Shown in pieces: positions 32,983 to 41,044 of a DNA stretch of 64,000 nt. Origin of the DNA: Candidatus Zymogenus saltonus (lineage in GTDB: Bacteria > Desulfobacterota > Zymogenia > Zymogenales > Zymogenaceae); the NCBI GenBank assembly GCA_016929395.1, contig JAFGIX010000003.1, forward strand, positions 80,546-144,545. The letters are read 5' to 3'. How positions within the stretch are numbered: position 1 is the first letter of the stretch; each line of letters opens with the position of its first letter. The notes under the pieces were generated by a model. The model worked only from the letters and a program-made list of their open reading frames with translations. It had not been told where the DNA came from and did not search any database. The translations under genes were made by a program, and so were the position numbers.

Positions 32983-34047
32983 TTACAGGATGTGGCGGAT
33001 GAAGGGCTCCCTCCTCGATTCCTTGAGGTAGATGCACCTTCTCCCCGGTATCATGGCCGCCGAAATGGAGGTCTTGTAGTATCCCTCCGTAAGATAAAGG
33101 AGGTCCTTACCGGATGAGATGGCGTCGGTTATTCCGCTTACGTTCCACCTGATCTTGCTCTTTATTACATCGCAGGTCTCCTCGAACCTCCTCTCGCTCA
33201 GGTCGTATATCCTCCTCTCAAACAGCTCCGGGGGCGAAGTCTCGGGGTGAACCTCGAGGTGGGGCAGATCCACGCTCATGAGGCGCTCCGACAGGAAGTG
33301 CTGCGTCGACACGATGAAGCCCTCCCTTTCTCCCCTTACGGAAAAAGAGTCGGGTGTCAGCTCGACGACGGCTATTTCGTTCGGGTCGGCGATTGCCATC
33401 ATGCCGGAAGCCCCCCTCGGGATTTTGCCGATCAATTCTTTTGCCGTGTCCACGCTCTTGCATTTCCTCAATATCTCGGAAATGGTTCCGGACAGGGGTA
33501 AAAAGCCTTTGCCGTTCCCCTCGAAGGGCTTCAGACCCAGGGCAACGGACAGCCCCCCGTCGTTGATACCAAAGATCGCTCCCGGGGACGTGATGAGGGA
33601 GACCTCGAGTCGGGAGAACTCGTCATCGGCGTATATCTTCTTGAAGGTCATAAAGGGGTGCAGGTAAAAGGGCGCGTCGAGGTTGACGCAAAGGGCCGGG
33701 AATCCTTCCTCGAAGTTCTTATAGGACAGGCCCATAAGAAGGGCCGTGGTTGGCGGGGCGTACCGGAAGACCTCTCCCAGCTCCGTCAAATAAATCTTGA
33801 AAAGCTCCTCCGGCTCGATGACCGCCCCCCTCGAGAGGGCGTTTATCCTTTTAAGTTCCATTTTAAGCGATTCGCCGTAGGCCCTGCCCATCTTCTTGGA
33901 AAGCGCCCGCCCGTCCATGTTGTCTATCTGCTTGAGGGCGTCTCCCCAGATGATTTTCTCCAGAATATCCTTTATGTACCTTCCCTCTTCAAAACCCCTC
34001 GTCTCTATGTTCCCCTCAAGGGAGATCGTTATCATTTTATTCCCCAA
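32983..34047 (-). CDS. C45/AAT-like Ntn-hydrolase family protein
   Basis: A 354-residue protein that aligns in its landmarks with the acyl-CoA:6-aminopenicillanate acyltransferase (AAT, peptidase C45) family: an NLDAP stretch after the expected processing point, GINDGGLSVALGL, and IADPNEIAVVELTP. Family members self-cleave before a cysteine in a G-C-T-T context and then hydrolyse amides. Here the matching place reads PPTTALL (residues 98-104), so the usual Cys is a proline and only the two threonines remain. It may use Thr, use Cys120 (ALCVNLD), or be inactive. No signal peptide. It is monocistronic, with an uncertain ATG at 34047. Confidence 0.6.
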   Translation of the reverse strand: MGNKMITISLEGNIETRGFEEGRYIKDILEKIIWGDALKQIDNMDGRALSKKMGRAYGESLKMELKRINALSRGAVIEPEELFKIYLTELGEVFRYAPPTTALLMGLSYKNFEEGFPALCVNLDAPFYLHPFMTFKKIYADDEFSRLEVSLITSPGAIFGINDGGLSVALGLKPFEGNGKGFLPLSGTISEILRKCKSVDTAKELIGKIPRGASGMMAIADPNEIAVVELTPDSFSVRGEREGFIVSTQHFLSERLMSVDLPHLEVHPETSPPELFERRIYDLSERRFEETCDVIKSKIRWNVSGITDAISSGKDLLYLTEGYYKTSISAAMIPGRRCIYLKESRREPFIRHIL

Positions 34048-34223
34048 AAGACTCGTAAGTGTTTTTTAAAAATGCAAGGTCTGTCTAAACTTGAATATGA
34101 AACGTAACATCTTGAAATCGGCCATTTTTACACTATTAGGCCGTTTCTCATCTCTTAACAATTTCCCCGGCAGGCCCGTATCTTCAAGGTAATCGCCATT
34201 TGCAGGGAATCAGGCCGTGGAAT

Positions 34224-35180
34224 TCAATCACCACCGCTTTTAAAAAATTCCACGGCTCCCGGGTGGTACTCTATCACCTTGTATCTTTGGCTCATCTGAG
34301 CGTCTATCGGAAGATTGACTGAATTGAGATATTCCATGCTCTTTGCATCAAAGAGGTCTGACAAGAGAGCCTTCGCCGTCTTCTTGTTCAACGATCTTGT
34401 AGACACAAGTAGGATAGGTTTTGCCACAGTTACCACCGGCTCTTTTTGTTTGGGGTATTTGTTTGCGGCAATCGTGTGCGAAAACCAGATCGGGGAAGAC
34501 CCCCTTAACTCCGAGACGGCGGAATCGTCGACCGACAGGATAACGAGGGAGCTTCCCATGACCTTTTTAATATCTTGAACCGCCTTAACCGGGGGAATTC
34601 CAAAATACACGGCCCCGTCTATAGAGCCGTCGATCATCAGCTCCGCGGACGTTTCGTAATCCCACTCGTTTCCCCCCTCGTGGAAGTTTTCAACCCCGAG
34701 AGACTTCAGGCTTACGTATGCCCCGTATCTCCTGTAATCGCCCTTTCTCCCGAGATAGATCATCTTTTCCGTCATGTCCAAGACGTTGTTTTTTTCGGAC
34801 TTTGCGGAAACCAGCACAAAATGCTCCACCTCGAGCCCTAAAACGGCCAGGGCAAGGACGTCCCTCCTCAGAAGCTTGGAAAATCTTCCCACCCCCGAAG
34901 TGGCTTCGTAGGCGGAGAGGGCGTCAACAATCGCGAGGTTGGAGTCATGAGAAAAGAGCATCTTTATGCTCTCGTAAGGGCCTGAAGATGAGATCAGTTG
35001 GACGTCGGGCCCGCCCCCCTTGGAGCTGATCTTTACCTCGGTCAGGGCGGAGCCGATATGGTTCGACAGTTTCCACATGTCACTGTTCTTGGGCCCGCAG
35101 ACCATCTTCAGCTCTTCGGAAGCCGATACAAGAGATATTATCAGAACAAAGAGTAATGTGAAAAAAAATACCTTTTTCAT
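34224..35180 (-). CDS. TAXI-family (TRAP-associated) solute receptor-like protein
   Basis: A 318-residue exported protein. It begins MKKVFFFTLLFVLIISLVSA, a cleavable signal peptide. The mature part resembles TAXI receptors: an early SDMWKLSNHIGSAL segment, SSSGPYESIKMLFSHDSNLAIVDALSAYEA, and a middle DGAVYFGIPPVKAVQDI strand. TAXI proteins bind glutamate-like or other carboxylates for TRAP permeases, but no DctM/DctQ-type permease gene is in this window. The upstream ATG at 35222 is only about seven bases after the predicted transcription start, so 35180 is chosen. It is divergent from an exported protein of unknown function. Confidence 0.72.
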   Translation of the reverse strand: MKKVFFFTLLFVLIISLVSASEELKMVCGPKNSDMWKLSNHIGSALTEVKISSKGGGPDVQLISSSGPYESIKMLFSHDSNLAIVDALSAYEATSGVGRFSKLLRRDVLALAVLGLEVEHFVLVSAKSEKNNVLDMTEKMIYLGRKGDYRRYGAYVSLKSLGVENFHEGGNEWDYETSAELMIDGSIDGAVYFGIPPVKAVQDIKKVMGSSLVILSVDDSAVSELRGSSPIWFSHTIAANKYPKQKEPVVTVAKPILLVSTRSLNKKTAKALLSDLFDAKSMEYLNSVNLPIDAQMSQRYKVIEYHPGAVEFFKSGGD

Positions 35181-35235
35181 GGTTTTTCCCGATAAAAAGT
35201 TAAATATGAATCGATTTTGCATAACACTATCGCCT

Positions 35236-35264
35236 ATTTTTATTGAAAGTTAGGAAGATGTCAA
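35236..35264 (-). promoter_or_regulatory. promoter of the TAXI-like gene
   Basis: Minus strand: TTGACA (35264-35259), 17-base spacer, AAAAAT (35241-35236). Confidence 0.6.
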
Positions 35265-35317
35265 GAATTTTAAAAAGTATTGCACCTATGTATTAAGGAA
35301 ATTTAATTATTTTTATA

Positions 35318-35347
35318 TTGACAAAATCGCGCCATTTTCTGTACGCT
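35318..35347 (+). promoter_or_regulatory. promoter of the exported unknown gene
   Basis: TTGACA (35318-35323), 18-base spacer, TACGCT (35342-35347). A perfect -35 with a weak -10, which fits a regulated promoter; a Crp-type palindrome starts 14 bases after the -10. Confidence 0.5.
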
Positions 35348-35360
35348 ATTCAATCGGAAA

Positions 35361-35376
35361 TGTGACATATATCACA
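35361..35376. promoter_or_regulatory. Crp/Fnr-type operator palindrome
   Basis: TGTGACATATATCACA is an exact TGTGA-N6-TCACA site, the consensus bound by Crp and relatives. It is just downstream of the plus-strand promoter, about +6 to +21, and about 130 bases upstream of the divergent promoter start. At this place it would more likely repress the plus-strand gene than activate it. Confidence 0.6.
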
Positions 35377-35385
35377 AAAGTTGCC

Positions 35386-36099
35386 GTGAAAAGAACAAAG
35401 AAATTTCTCAGCACTTTATCTCCGTTGGCGGCGGCGATCTTTCTCATCTTTAATTCAGGGATAATGTCGGAAACGGCCCATGCCGTTGAACTTTCCCTCG
35501 ATTTCATCGATTTTCCCAAAAAAACGGCTGACCTCTTCAGGGCCGGTTTCCCGGAAATTAAAAAAGAGCTCGAAAATATAAATGATTTCAGGGATTCAAC
35601 CGGCAGCCTTTTTATTTATCGGGACAGCGAGAGGGACGAATACAAGGCAACATTCATCCTCGGTCTTGATCTCTCCGTTTTCGGCGTGGATGAAAGGAGG
35701 ATTTCGAAGGAGAAGCTGGATCTCAGGCCCTTTGCCCCTCTGTTTCTCGCCTTGGACGACTATATAGAGTCGGTGAGGGTCTCGTCAAGCGACATGGAAG
35801 AGAGAAGGCTCATATCGAAGATCGTCATGAGCATAATGCTCATAAACGAAAAGGGCGACAGTTTCGAGTTCTATGCAGATACCGATTATTTCATGGGACT
35901 CAGGGAGGTGATTATCTCCCCGAATTTTGTCTTCGAGAAGAGGGAGGAGGGGGAAAAGAAAGGGAAAAAGGTCTTCGCCATCTACATGGAGCCGACGGAG
36001 ATCGTAAGCCAGATATTCATTTTGCCCCCCGCAAGGGATGAGAACGGCACACTGAACCCTGTAAGCCTCCTCTACGAATTCCTCTACTTTGAATACTGA
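35386..36099 (+). CDS. exported protein of unknown function
   Basis: A 237-residue secreted protein. The GTG at 35386 starts VKRTKKFLSTLSPLAAAIFLIFNSG, a signal peptide ending near ETAHA; the frame also has a GTG at 35362, but that lies inside the Crp-like palindrome. The mature part has no cysteines, alternates charged and hydrophobic residues (FILGLDLSVFGVDERRISKEKL), and ends in FEY. I do not recognise the family. Neither start has a good ribosome site. It is divergent from the TAXI-like receptor and may share control with it through the palindrome. Confidence 0.65.
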   Translation: MKRTKKFLSTLSPLAAAIFLIFNSGIMSETAHAVELSLDFIDFPKKTADLFRAGFPEIKKELENINDFRDSTGSLFIYRDSERDEYKATFILGLDLSVFGVDERRISKEKLDLRPFAPLFLALDDYIESVRVSSSDMEERRLISKIVMSIMLINEKGDSFEFYADTDYFMGLREVIISPNFVFEKREEGEKKGKKVFAIYMEPTEIVSQIFILPPARDENGTLNPVSLLYEFLYFEY

Positions 36100-36459
36100 C
36101 GGGGGGCCGGCCGTATATTCTAGTTGGACGCAAGTTTTTGGTTGGCCGCATGTTTTAATTCGATAGGCGGTTGGGGGAACGAGGCGATTGGGGGATGGGG
36201 CGATTAGAGGGACGAGGCGGTTGGGGGAACGATAAAAGGGATTGGGCGATGGGGGGAGGTTATTAGGGAGGGGCAGGGATTGTGTCAGGATATTTGATGA
36301 GACAGTCAATAGAATAGAATTAACAAAGCGGGTGACGGAAGTGGGTGGGAGCGGTGGGAGCGGTAGTGAAATATTGTGATTGGTTCAAAAAGAATTCACA
36401 ACAAGGTTATTTAAGGCCATGTTTGTGAGGATTTGGATTTGAATAGTGGAGACAACTTT
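36100..36459. other. intergenic region with G-rich repeats
   Basis: A 360-base gap downstream of the exported protein. From 36155 to 36275 it is G-rich with echoing units; AGGCGGTTGGGGGAACGA occurs exactly at 36165-36182 and again at 36215-36232, 50 bases apart. No gene or clear promoter was seen. Confidence 0.7.
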
Positions 36460-36888
36460 ATGAGCTTGTGCAGAAGATTTGTTTTTGTGTTGTTGGTGGC
36501 GTCGGTTTTCTTTGTGGTTTCCGGCCTTGACGCCAGGGCGGAGTGGAACGGGATCGTTCCGAACGTTACCACAAAATCTCAGGTGCTCTCGATGCTCGGC
36601 GAGCCGTCGCTCGATTCGGGACTCGTCATGATCTACGACGGACAGAAATCCCCCGAGGACACCAAGGGGGTGGCGATCTTCCTCGTGAACGATATAGTCG
36701 TGATGGTCAGGATCATTCCCGGGAAACAACTTACAATGAAGTGGGTTTCGGTGAAATTTGGAGATCCCAAGCAGGTTTCCGTCAAAAATCCCGAGCTGGA
36801 GGAGCATGTCTTTGATTCCGAATCGGGCAAGGTAATTGTAATTTTTACCAAGAGAAACAAGACGCCCATAAGGATCGACTACCTGTAA
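36460..36888 (+). CDS. small exported protein of unknown function
   Basis: A 142-residue protein with a signal peptide (MSLCRRFVFVLLVASVFFVVSGLDARA, cut before EWNG). The start at 36460 follows GGAG by about eight bases; an upstream in-frame start at 36433 is rejected. The mature part has a TTKSQVLSMLGEPSLDSG segment, which resembles the short helix-turn of SmpA/BamE-like or KTSC-type lipid-facing domains where a conserved GxP follows a helix; this is only a hint. No catalytic motif. It is followed by a strong terminator, so it is the end of its unit. Confidence 0.72.
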   Translation: MSLCRRFVFVLLVASVFFVVSGLDARAEWNGIVPNVTTKSQVLSMLGEPSLDSGLVMIYDGQKSPEDTKGVAIFLVNDIVVMVRIIPGKQLTMKWVSVKFGDPKQVSVKNPELEEHVFDSESGKVIVIFTKRNKTPIRIDYL

Positions 36889-36918
36889 ATTCAAAAGAAA
36901 AGACAGATTTACTTTTAG

Positions 36919-36948
36919 GGCCGTCCACAGGGACGGCCTTTTTATTTT
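36919..36948 (+). terminator. intrinsic terminator
   Basis: GGCCGTCC (36919-36926) pairs perfectly with GGACGGCC (36931-36938) around ACAG, followed by TTTTTATTTT. Confidence 0.93.
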
Positions 36949-36968
36949 GTTTACAGCACATTTTGTTT

Positions 36969-36996
36969 TTGACATATACTCCCATAGTTTTATAAT
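36969..36996 (+). promoter_or_regulatory. strong sigma-70 promoter of pgk
   Basis: TTGACA (36969-36974), 16-base spacer, TATAAT (36991-36996). Both boxes are perfect; the start would be near 37003, giving a leader of about 27 bases. Confidence 0.88.
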
Positions 36997-37029
36997 ACGT
37001 TTAATAATCGTGATAAGAGGATAAACGCC

Positions 37030-38328
37030 ATGAATAGGAAATTTGATGGTGTGGACGCGGCGGTCCCAAAGATTCAGGACGCCGACCTTGACGACAAGGT
37101 CGTCCTCGTGAGGGTCGACCATAACGTCGTAAAGAGAGGAGAGATCACCGACCCCTTCAGGATAGACTCCACTATAGGCACCCTCTACAACATCGTCGAG
37201 AGGGGCGGACGACTTATCTTGATGACCCATGTGGGACGGCCAAAGAATAAAAAGACGGGCGAGATATCGGTCGACCCGGATACCTCCGTAAAGCCGATAG
37301 TGGAGTATCTCGAGAGGAAGCTCCACACAGACTTCATCGTCCCCGAGTTTAAATCGACTCCCCAGGGCATAGCCGGTATCGACACATCGATAAACCTTCA
37401 CATCAGAGACCTGAGAAATCACAAGATAGGGGGAATCTATCTCCCGAACACCCGGTGGTTTTCCGGCGAGGAGGCGGGAGGACAGGAGCAGGAGGCCTTT
37501 GCCATCATGCTGGCCGGACTTGCCGATGTCTTTGTCAACGACGCCTTCGGTTCCTGGCAGCCCCATGCCTCGACCTACGATATTGCAAAGCTCCTCCCAA
37601 GCTACGCCGGGTACCTGCTGCAGCAGGAGATATCGAACCTGACCCACGTCCTTAATCCGAAACGGCCCTTTCTGGCCGTCGTCGCAGGCGCAAAGTTCGA
37701 CACCAAGATAGACCCCCTGAGGAAGCTCTACGACGAGGTCGATTGTCTGATCCTGGGAGGCGTCATCTACAACACTTATCTCGCCGCAAAGTACGGAATC
37801 AAGATTTCCGGAGTTACCGAGGACGAGATGGAGATGGCAAGGGAGCTTGTGGAGAAGGACGAAAAGGGAAAAAAGATCTTGGAGCTGCCCGTAATTGTGG
37901 AGTCCGATACGTTGGAGGGCAAGATGGAAGGGAAGTACAGGAGCGTCGAGATAGAAAAGCTGAAGAAGGGCGATTCACTGAATTACATCCTCGACATCGA
38001 CCCGGTATCGTTCGAGGAGAAGGGGGTGATGGACGCCATCCTCGGCGCGGGGACTATATTCGTCAACGCAGTGATGGGCTTTACCCCTCACTTCACCGAG
38101 GGATCTAAGGCCCTCGACAATGCCATCGATAAAAACCGGGACGCCAAAAAGATGTACGGCGGAGGCGATACCTTAAAGGAGTTCAAGGACCTCCTCCCCG
38201 GTCTCTACCTGGCGGTCCTGGACGATTCCCGCTACTACTTCTTTACCGGCGGCGGCGCGGTGCTCAAGGCGATCAAGGAGGGCGACCCGTACGGGCTTCC
38301 TCCCGTAAAGGCCTTGATGAAAAAGTAA
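37030..38328 (+). CDS. pgk: phosphoglycerate kinase, divergent
   Basis: A 432-residue kinase of central glycolysis/gluconeogenesis (1,3-bisphosphoglycerate plus ADP to 3-phosphoglycerate plus ATP). It is clearly in the family but divergent: VLVRVDHNV stands where RVDFNVP is usual, THVGRP where SHLGRP is usual, LPNTRWF for ENTRF, and GAKFDTKI for GAKVSDKI; NDAFGSWQPHAST, FVNAVMGF and YYFFTGGGAVL keep the catalytic layout. The substrate arginines (Arg28, Arg70) are retained. It stands alone, not with gap or tpi, behind a strong promoter, and has insertions that make it longer than the usual 390-400 residues. Confidence 0.88.
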   Translation: MNRKFDGVDAAVPKIQDADLDDKVVLVRVDHNVVKRGEITDPFRIDSTIGTLYNIVERGGRLILMTHVGRPKNKKTGEISVDPDTSVKPIVEYLERKLHTDFIVPEFKSTPQGIAGIDTSINLHIRDLRNHKIGGIYLPNTRWFSGEEAGGQEQEAFAIMLAGLADVFVNDAFGSWQPHASTYDIAKLLPSYAGYLLQQEISNLTHVLNPKRPFLAVVAGAKFDTKIDPLRKLYDEVDCLILGGVIYNTYLAAKYGIKISGVTEDEMEMARELVEKDEKGKKILELPVIVESDTLEGKMEGKYRSVEIEKLKKGDSLNYILDIDPVSFEEKGVMDAILGAGTIFVNAVMGFTPHFTEGSKALDNAIDKNRDAKKMYGGGDTLKEFKDLLPGLYLAVLDDSRYYFFTGGGAVLKAIKEGDPYGLPPVKALMKK

Positions 38329-38511
38329 ATTGGCCGAAATCGGCCGGCAAAAGGCTTCGGGGGTTTGTTCTCTCTCGATATGTCTACGCCGAAACTGCTT
38401 GATAACTCCGAGGACGGCGGAATATTTTCGTCGTCGAGTCCGTTTCCTGTCAAACAATTTATGCGGATTTTTCTTGCCTAATAAAAATCGTTCGGGGGGC
38501 GGGCTGCCTTT

Positions 38512-38555
38512 AAGTAAAACACATTAAGTAACACAGTATTTAAGAAACACATTTT
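38512..38555. repeat. imperfect triple A/C-rich repeat
   Basis: AAGTAAAACACATT (38512-38525), AAGTAACACAGTATTT (38526-38541) and AAGAAACACATTTT (38542-38555) lie end to end directly upstream of the amidohydrolase start at 38572. They could be a short regulator-binding array or slippage DNA. Confidence 0.45.
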
Positions 38556-38571
38556 ATAAAGGGAATTAAAA

Positions 38572-40089
38572 ATGAGTAAATCTAAGGACAAATCATTTAA
38601 GGGAATTTTGGGATTGGAGGACGTGAGGATGTTGAGAAGGGAGTTCCTCCTCTCCACCTCCTTTGCGACGGCGTCTCTCCTTTTTGGGGGAATACTCCCA
38701 GCCGGCTGCACCGGCCCGAAGGAGAAGATCGCGCCGGCCTTAGGAAAAAAGGCGCTCCACAACTTCCTCCTCTTTGACGGAATTGAAAACGGTCTGAAGA
38801 AAGATAAGGTCATTCTGATAGAGGACGACAGGATTATCGACATCGAGACCGGCTGGGATGTGGAAAAGTACTCGGGATTCGAGCCGGTCGACCTCAACGG
38901 GCTGACCCTGATCCCCGGACTCATCGACAACCACGTCCACATCACCGTTCCCTTCGTCCGCGATCCGACCTTCGCCGCCGTAACGAGCACTTCCGCCCAG
39001 ATCGAGAGGAATCTCTTGAGCTGTATCCTCTCCGGCGTCACCACCGTGAGGGACGTGGGGGCGTTTCCGAAGAAGATCCAGGGCTTCCGCGACAGGGTCA
39101 ACGCCGGCGATCTCCCCGGCCCGAGGATCCTGTGCGCCAACTCGTTTATCTCCACCCCCACAGGTCCGCCGGAGGGAGTGCCTCACCTGAATCCGGCCGT
39201 AGAGTTCTTCATGGGGGGCCAGTTCGTCGAGAGGATCACGACCCCGGAGGAGGTTAGGATGGTGGCAAACGAGATGTGCGACCTTGGGGCGGACTGGCTC
39301 AAGACCGGGTACCAGTCGGTCTCCTATACCTTCAGGTCAAAGCCGACCGTGCCCAGCGACGAGTATTTGAAGGCGCTCCTGGAGGTGGGAGAAAAGCGGG
39401 GCAAGAAAATCTGTATGCATCAGCCCTTCCTTGAGGATTTCCTCAAGGGCGTCGAGATGGGGATTCACACCCTGGAACACTGTCCCAACGACAAGCTGAT
39501 CCCGGAAGAGGCAATCGAGACCTTCATCGAGAAGGATATGGCGATACTCCCCACGATGATGGCCTTCGGGGACGCCCTCGAGATGAAGGAGATTCTTGCC
39601 TGGTTGACGGAGAACGGCCGTAAATACCTCGAGGAGGAGCCGCTGCGTCAGGTAATGGAGTCCGTAAAAATCGAAACCTCGCTTCCCTATCCCCCGGATG
39701 ATTATCTCGAGAGGGGCTACTACAATTACGAGCTTATGGTTCCCCTCTTCCCGACGTTGGTCGAGAACGTTTCGAGGTTGAGGAGAATGGGAGCCACGGT
39801 GGGCGTGGGGACCGATCTAGGGGGCACCATGACGGGATTGTTCGGGTTCTACCACAAGGAGCTTGAACATCTGAGCAACGCTGGGTTCTCCAACTTCGAG
39901 ATACTCAAGAACGCAACGGCCACAAACGCAAAAATAATAGACATGGCCGACGATATCGGGACTATCGAGGCGGGTAAGTACGCCGACTTTGCGGCGGTCG
40001 AGGGGGATCCCCTCTCGGATATCGGCGTGATGAAGGATGTGAAGATGGTCATGAAGGGAGGGGCCTTTATCCTTCGGCATCAAGTGTAG
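38572..40089 (+). CDS. Tat-exported lipoprotein amidohydrolase
   Basis: A 505-residue metal-dependent hydrolase of the imidazolonepropionase/prolidase-like amidohydrolase group. It has LIPGLIDNHVHIT (the HxH metal site), SGVTTVRDVG, ICMHQPF, IHTLEHC (metal His) and VGTDLGGTM (metal Asp), then the ATTNAKIIDM / GTIEAGKYADFAAVEGDPL end typical of the group. The amino end has LRREFLLSTSFATASLLFGG and a lipobox LPAGC, that is a twin-arginine signal plus lipid attachment, so the folded enzyme should sit in the periplasm. The RR start lies about 20 codons into the frame, so a later start at MLRREF is possible. The substrate is unknown. Confidence 0.82.
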   Translation: MSKSKDKSFKGILGLEDVRMLRREFLLSTSFATASLLFGGILPAGCTGPKEKIAPALGKKALHNFLLFDGIENGLKKDKVILIEDDRIIDIETGWDVEKYSGFEPVDLNGLTLIPGLIDNHVHITVPFVRDPTFAAVTSTSAQIERNLLSCILSGVTTVRDVGAFPKKIQGFRDRVNAGDLPGPRILCANSFISTPTGPPEGVPHLNPAVEFFMGGQFVERITTPEEVRMVANEMCDLGADWLKTGYQSVSYTFRSKPTVPSDEYLKALLEVGEKRGKKICMHQPFLEDFLKGVEMGIHTLEHCPNDKLIPEEAIETFIEKDMAILPTMMAFGDALEMKEILAWLTENGRKYLEEEPLRQVMESVKIETSLPYPPDDYLERGYYNYELMVPLFPTLVENVSRLRRMGATVGVGTDLGGTMTGLFGFYHKELEHLSNAGFSNFEILKNATATNAKIIDMADDIGTIEAGKYADFAAVEGDPLSDIGVMKDVKMVMKGGAFILRHQV

Positions 40090-40214
40090 AGATTTCGTAT
40101 AGATTGGAGATTGATATTTTCGCAGAGTTGGAAGATAACAACGCCGGGAAGCGGACCGATTCCCCTCGGCGGCTTTAGAAACAAAAGGATTTTTTCAGAG
40201 AGGCTTGTTGGCTC

Positions 40215-41018
40215 GTGAGGCCGAAGATCCGAATTTCAAAAGGCGGGGTAGCGCTTAAGGGCGTCCTCTCCGCTGTCGCAGACCTCCTCTTTCCACCCCT
40301 CTGTATCGGATGCGGAGAGATTCTGCCGGAGGGAGGGGGGTTTGCCTGCAAGTCTTGCCTGGCGGAGGTTGAAGGGATCGAGGCGCCATACTGCTCGATC
40401 TGCGGCAAGCCCCTCTTCGGCGTCGAGGGAACGGCCGGGAGCGATATTATTGTCTGTGAAAACTGTGCGGGTATGAAGCCACCGTTCGACGTCGCCGGGT
40501 CGGCCTTTGTCTACGGCGGGATCGTCCTCGAGGCCGTAAAGATGTTCAAATATTACGGAAGGGCAAGCCTCGCCGGGCCCTTGACCGTCTTGGCCCTGAG
40601 GGAGGGCGCATGTTTCGGGAATAGGGGCATTCCCGGAACCCTCGACCCCGCCGCATTCGACCTCATGGCCCCCGTTCCCCTCTACAGAAAGAGGCTCTAC
40701 GAGAGGGGGTTCAATCAGTCCTTGGAGATCGCAAAGGAGTTGAAGAGGAGGTGTGGCGGCAAACTTTCCATAAACCGAGCCGATCTCGTCCGGACGAGAT
40801 ATACGGTTCCCCAGACCACCCTTTCAATGGAGGAGCGAAAGGTCAACGTAAAGGGGGCCTTCGCCGTCAGGGGGAGGGCCTTTCACAAAAAAAGGGTACT
40901 TCTCGTTGACGACGTCTTTACCACGGGATCAACGGTATCCGAATGTGCAAAGGTCCTCAAGAATGCTGGGGCGGAGAGGGTGGGGGTCTTTACGCTCACC
41001 CGCTCCGTAATGAAATAG
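40215..41018 (+). CDS. ComF family phosphoribosyltransferase-like protein
   Basis: A 267-residue ComF protein. The amino part has two zinc knuckles (CIGCGE with CKSC, then CSICGK with CENC); the carboxy part is a type I phosphoribosyltransferase fold with the PRPP loop VLLVDDVFTTGSTVSEC. ComF/GntX proteins act in DNA uptake or in single-strand DNA handling with helicases such as PriA or ComFA. The GTG start has no good ribosome site, but no better start precedes the zinc knuckles. It stands alone between an amidohydrolase and a lipoprotein gene on the other strand. Confidence 0.88.
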   Translation: MRPKIRISKGGVALKGVLSAVADLLFPPLCIGCGEILPEGGGFACKSCLAEVEGIEAPYCSICGKPLFGVEGTAGSDIIVCENCAGMKPPFDVAGSAFVYGGIVLEAVKMFKYYGRASLAGPLTVLALREGACFGNRGIPGTLDPAAFDLMAPVPLYRKRLYERGFNQSLEIAKELKRRCGGKLSINRADLVRTRYTVPQTTLSMEERKVNVKGAFAVRGRAFHKKRVLLVDDVFTTGSTVSECAKVLKNAGAERVGVFTLTRSVMK

Positions 41019-41044
41019 AAGTTATTGGAAACCCCCTTTTTCCC

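Noticed and set aside
36385..37647. 420-codon minus-strand frame opposite pgk
   Set aside because: It runs across a terminator, a promoter and parts of two recognised genes; a shadow of G/C-biased codons.
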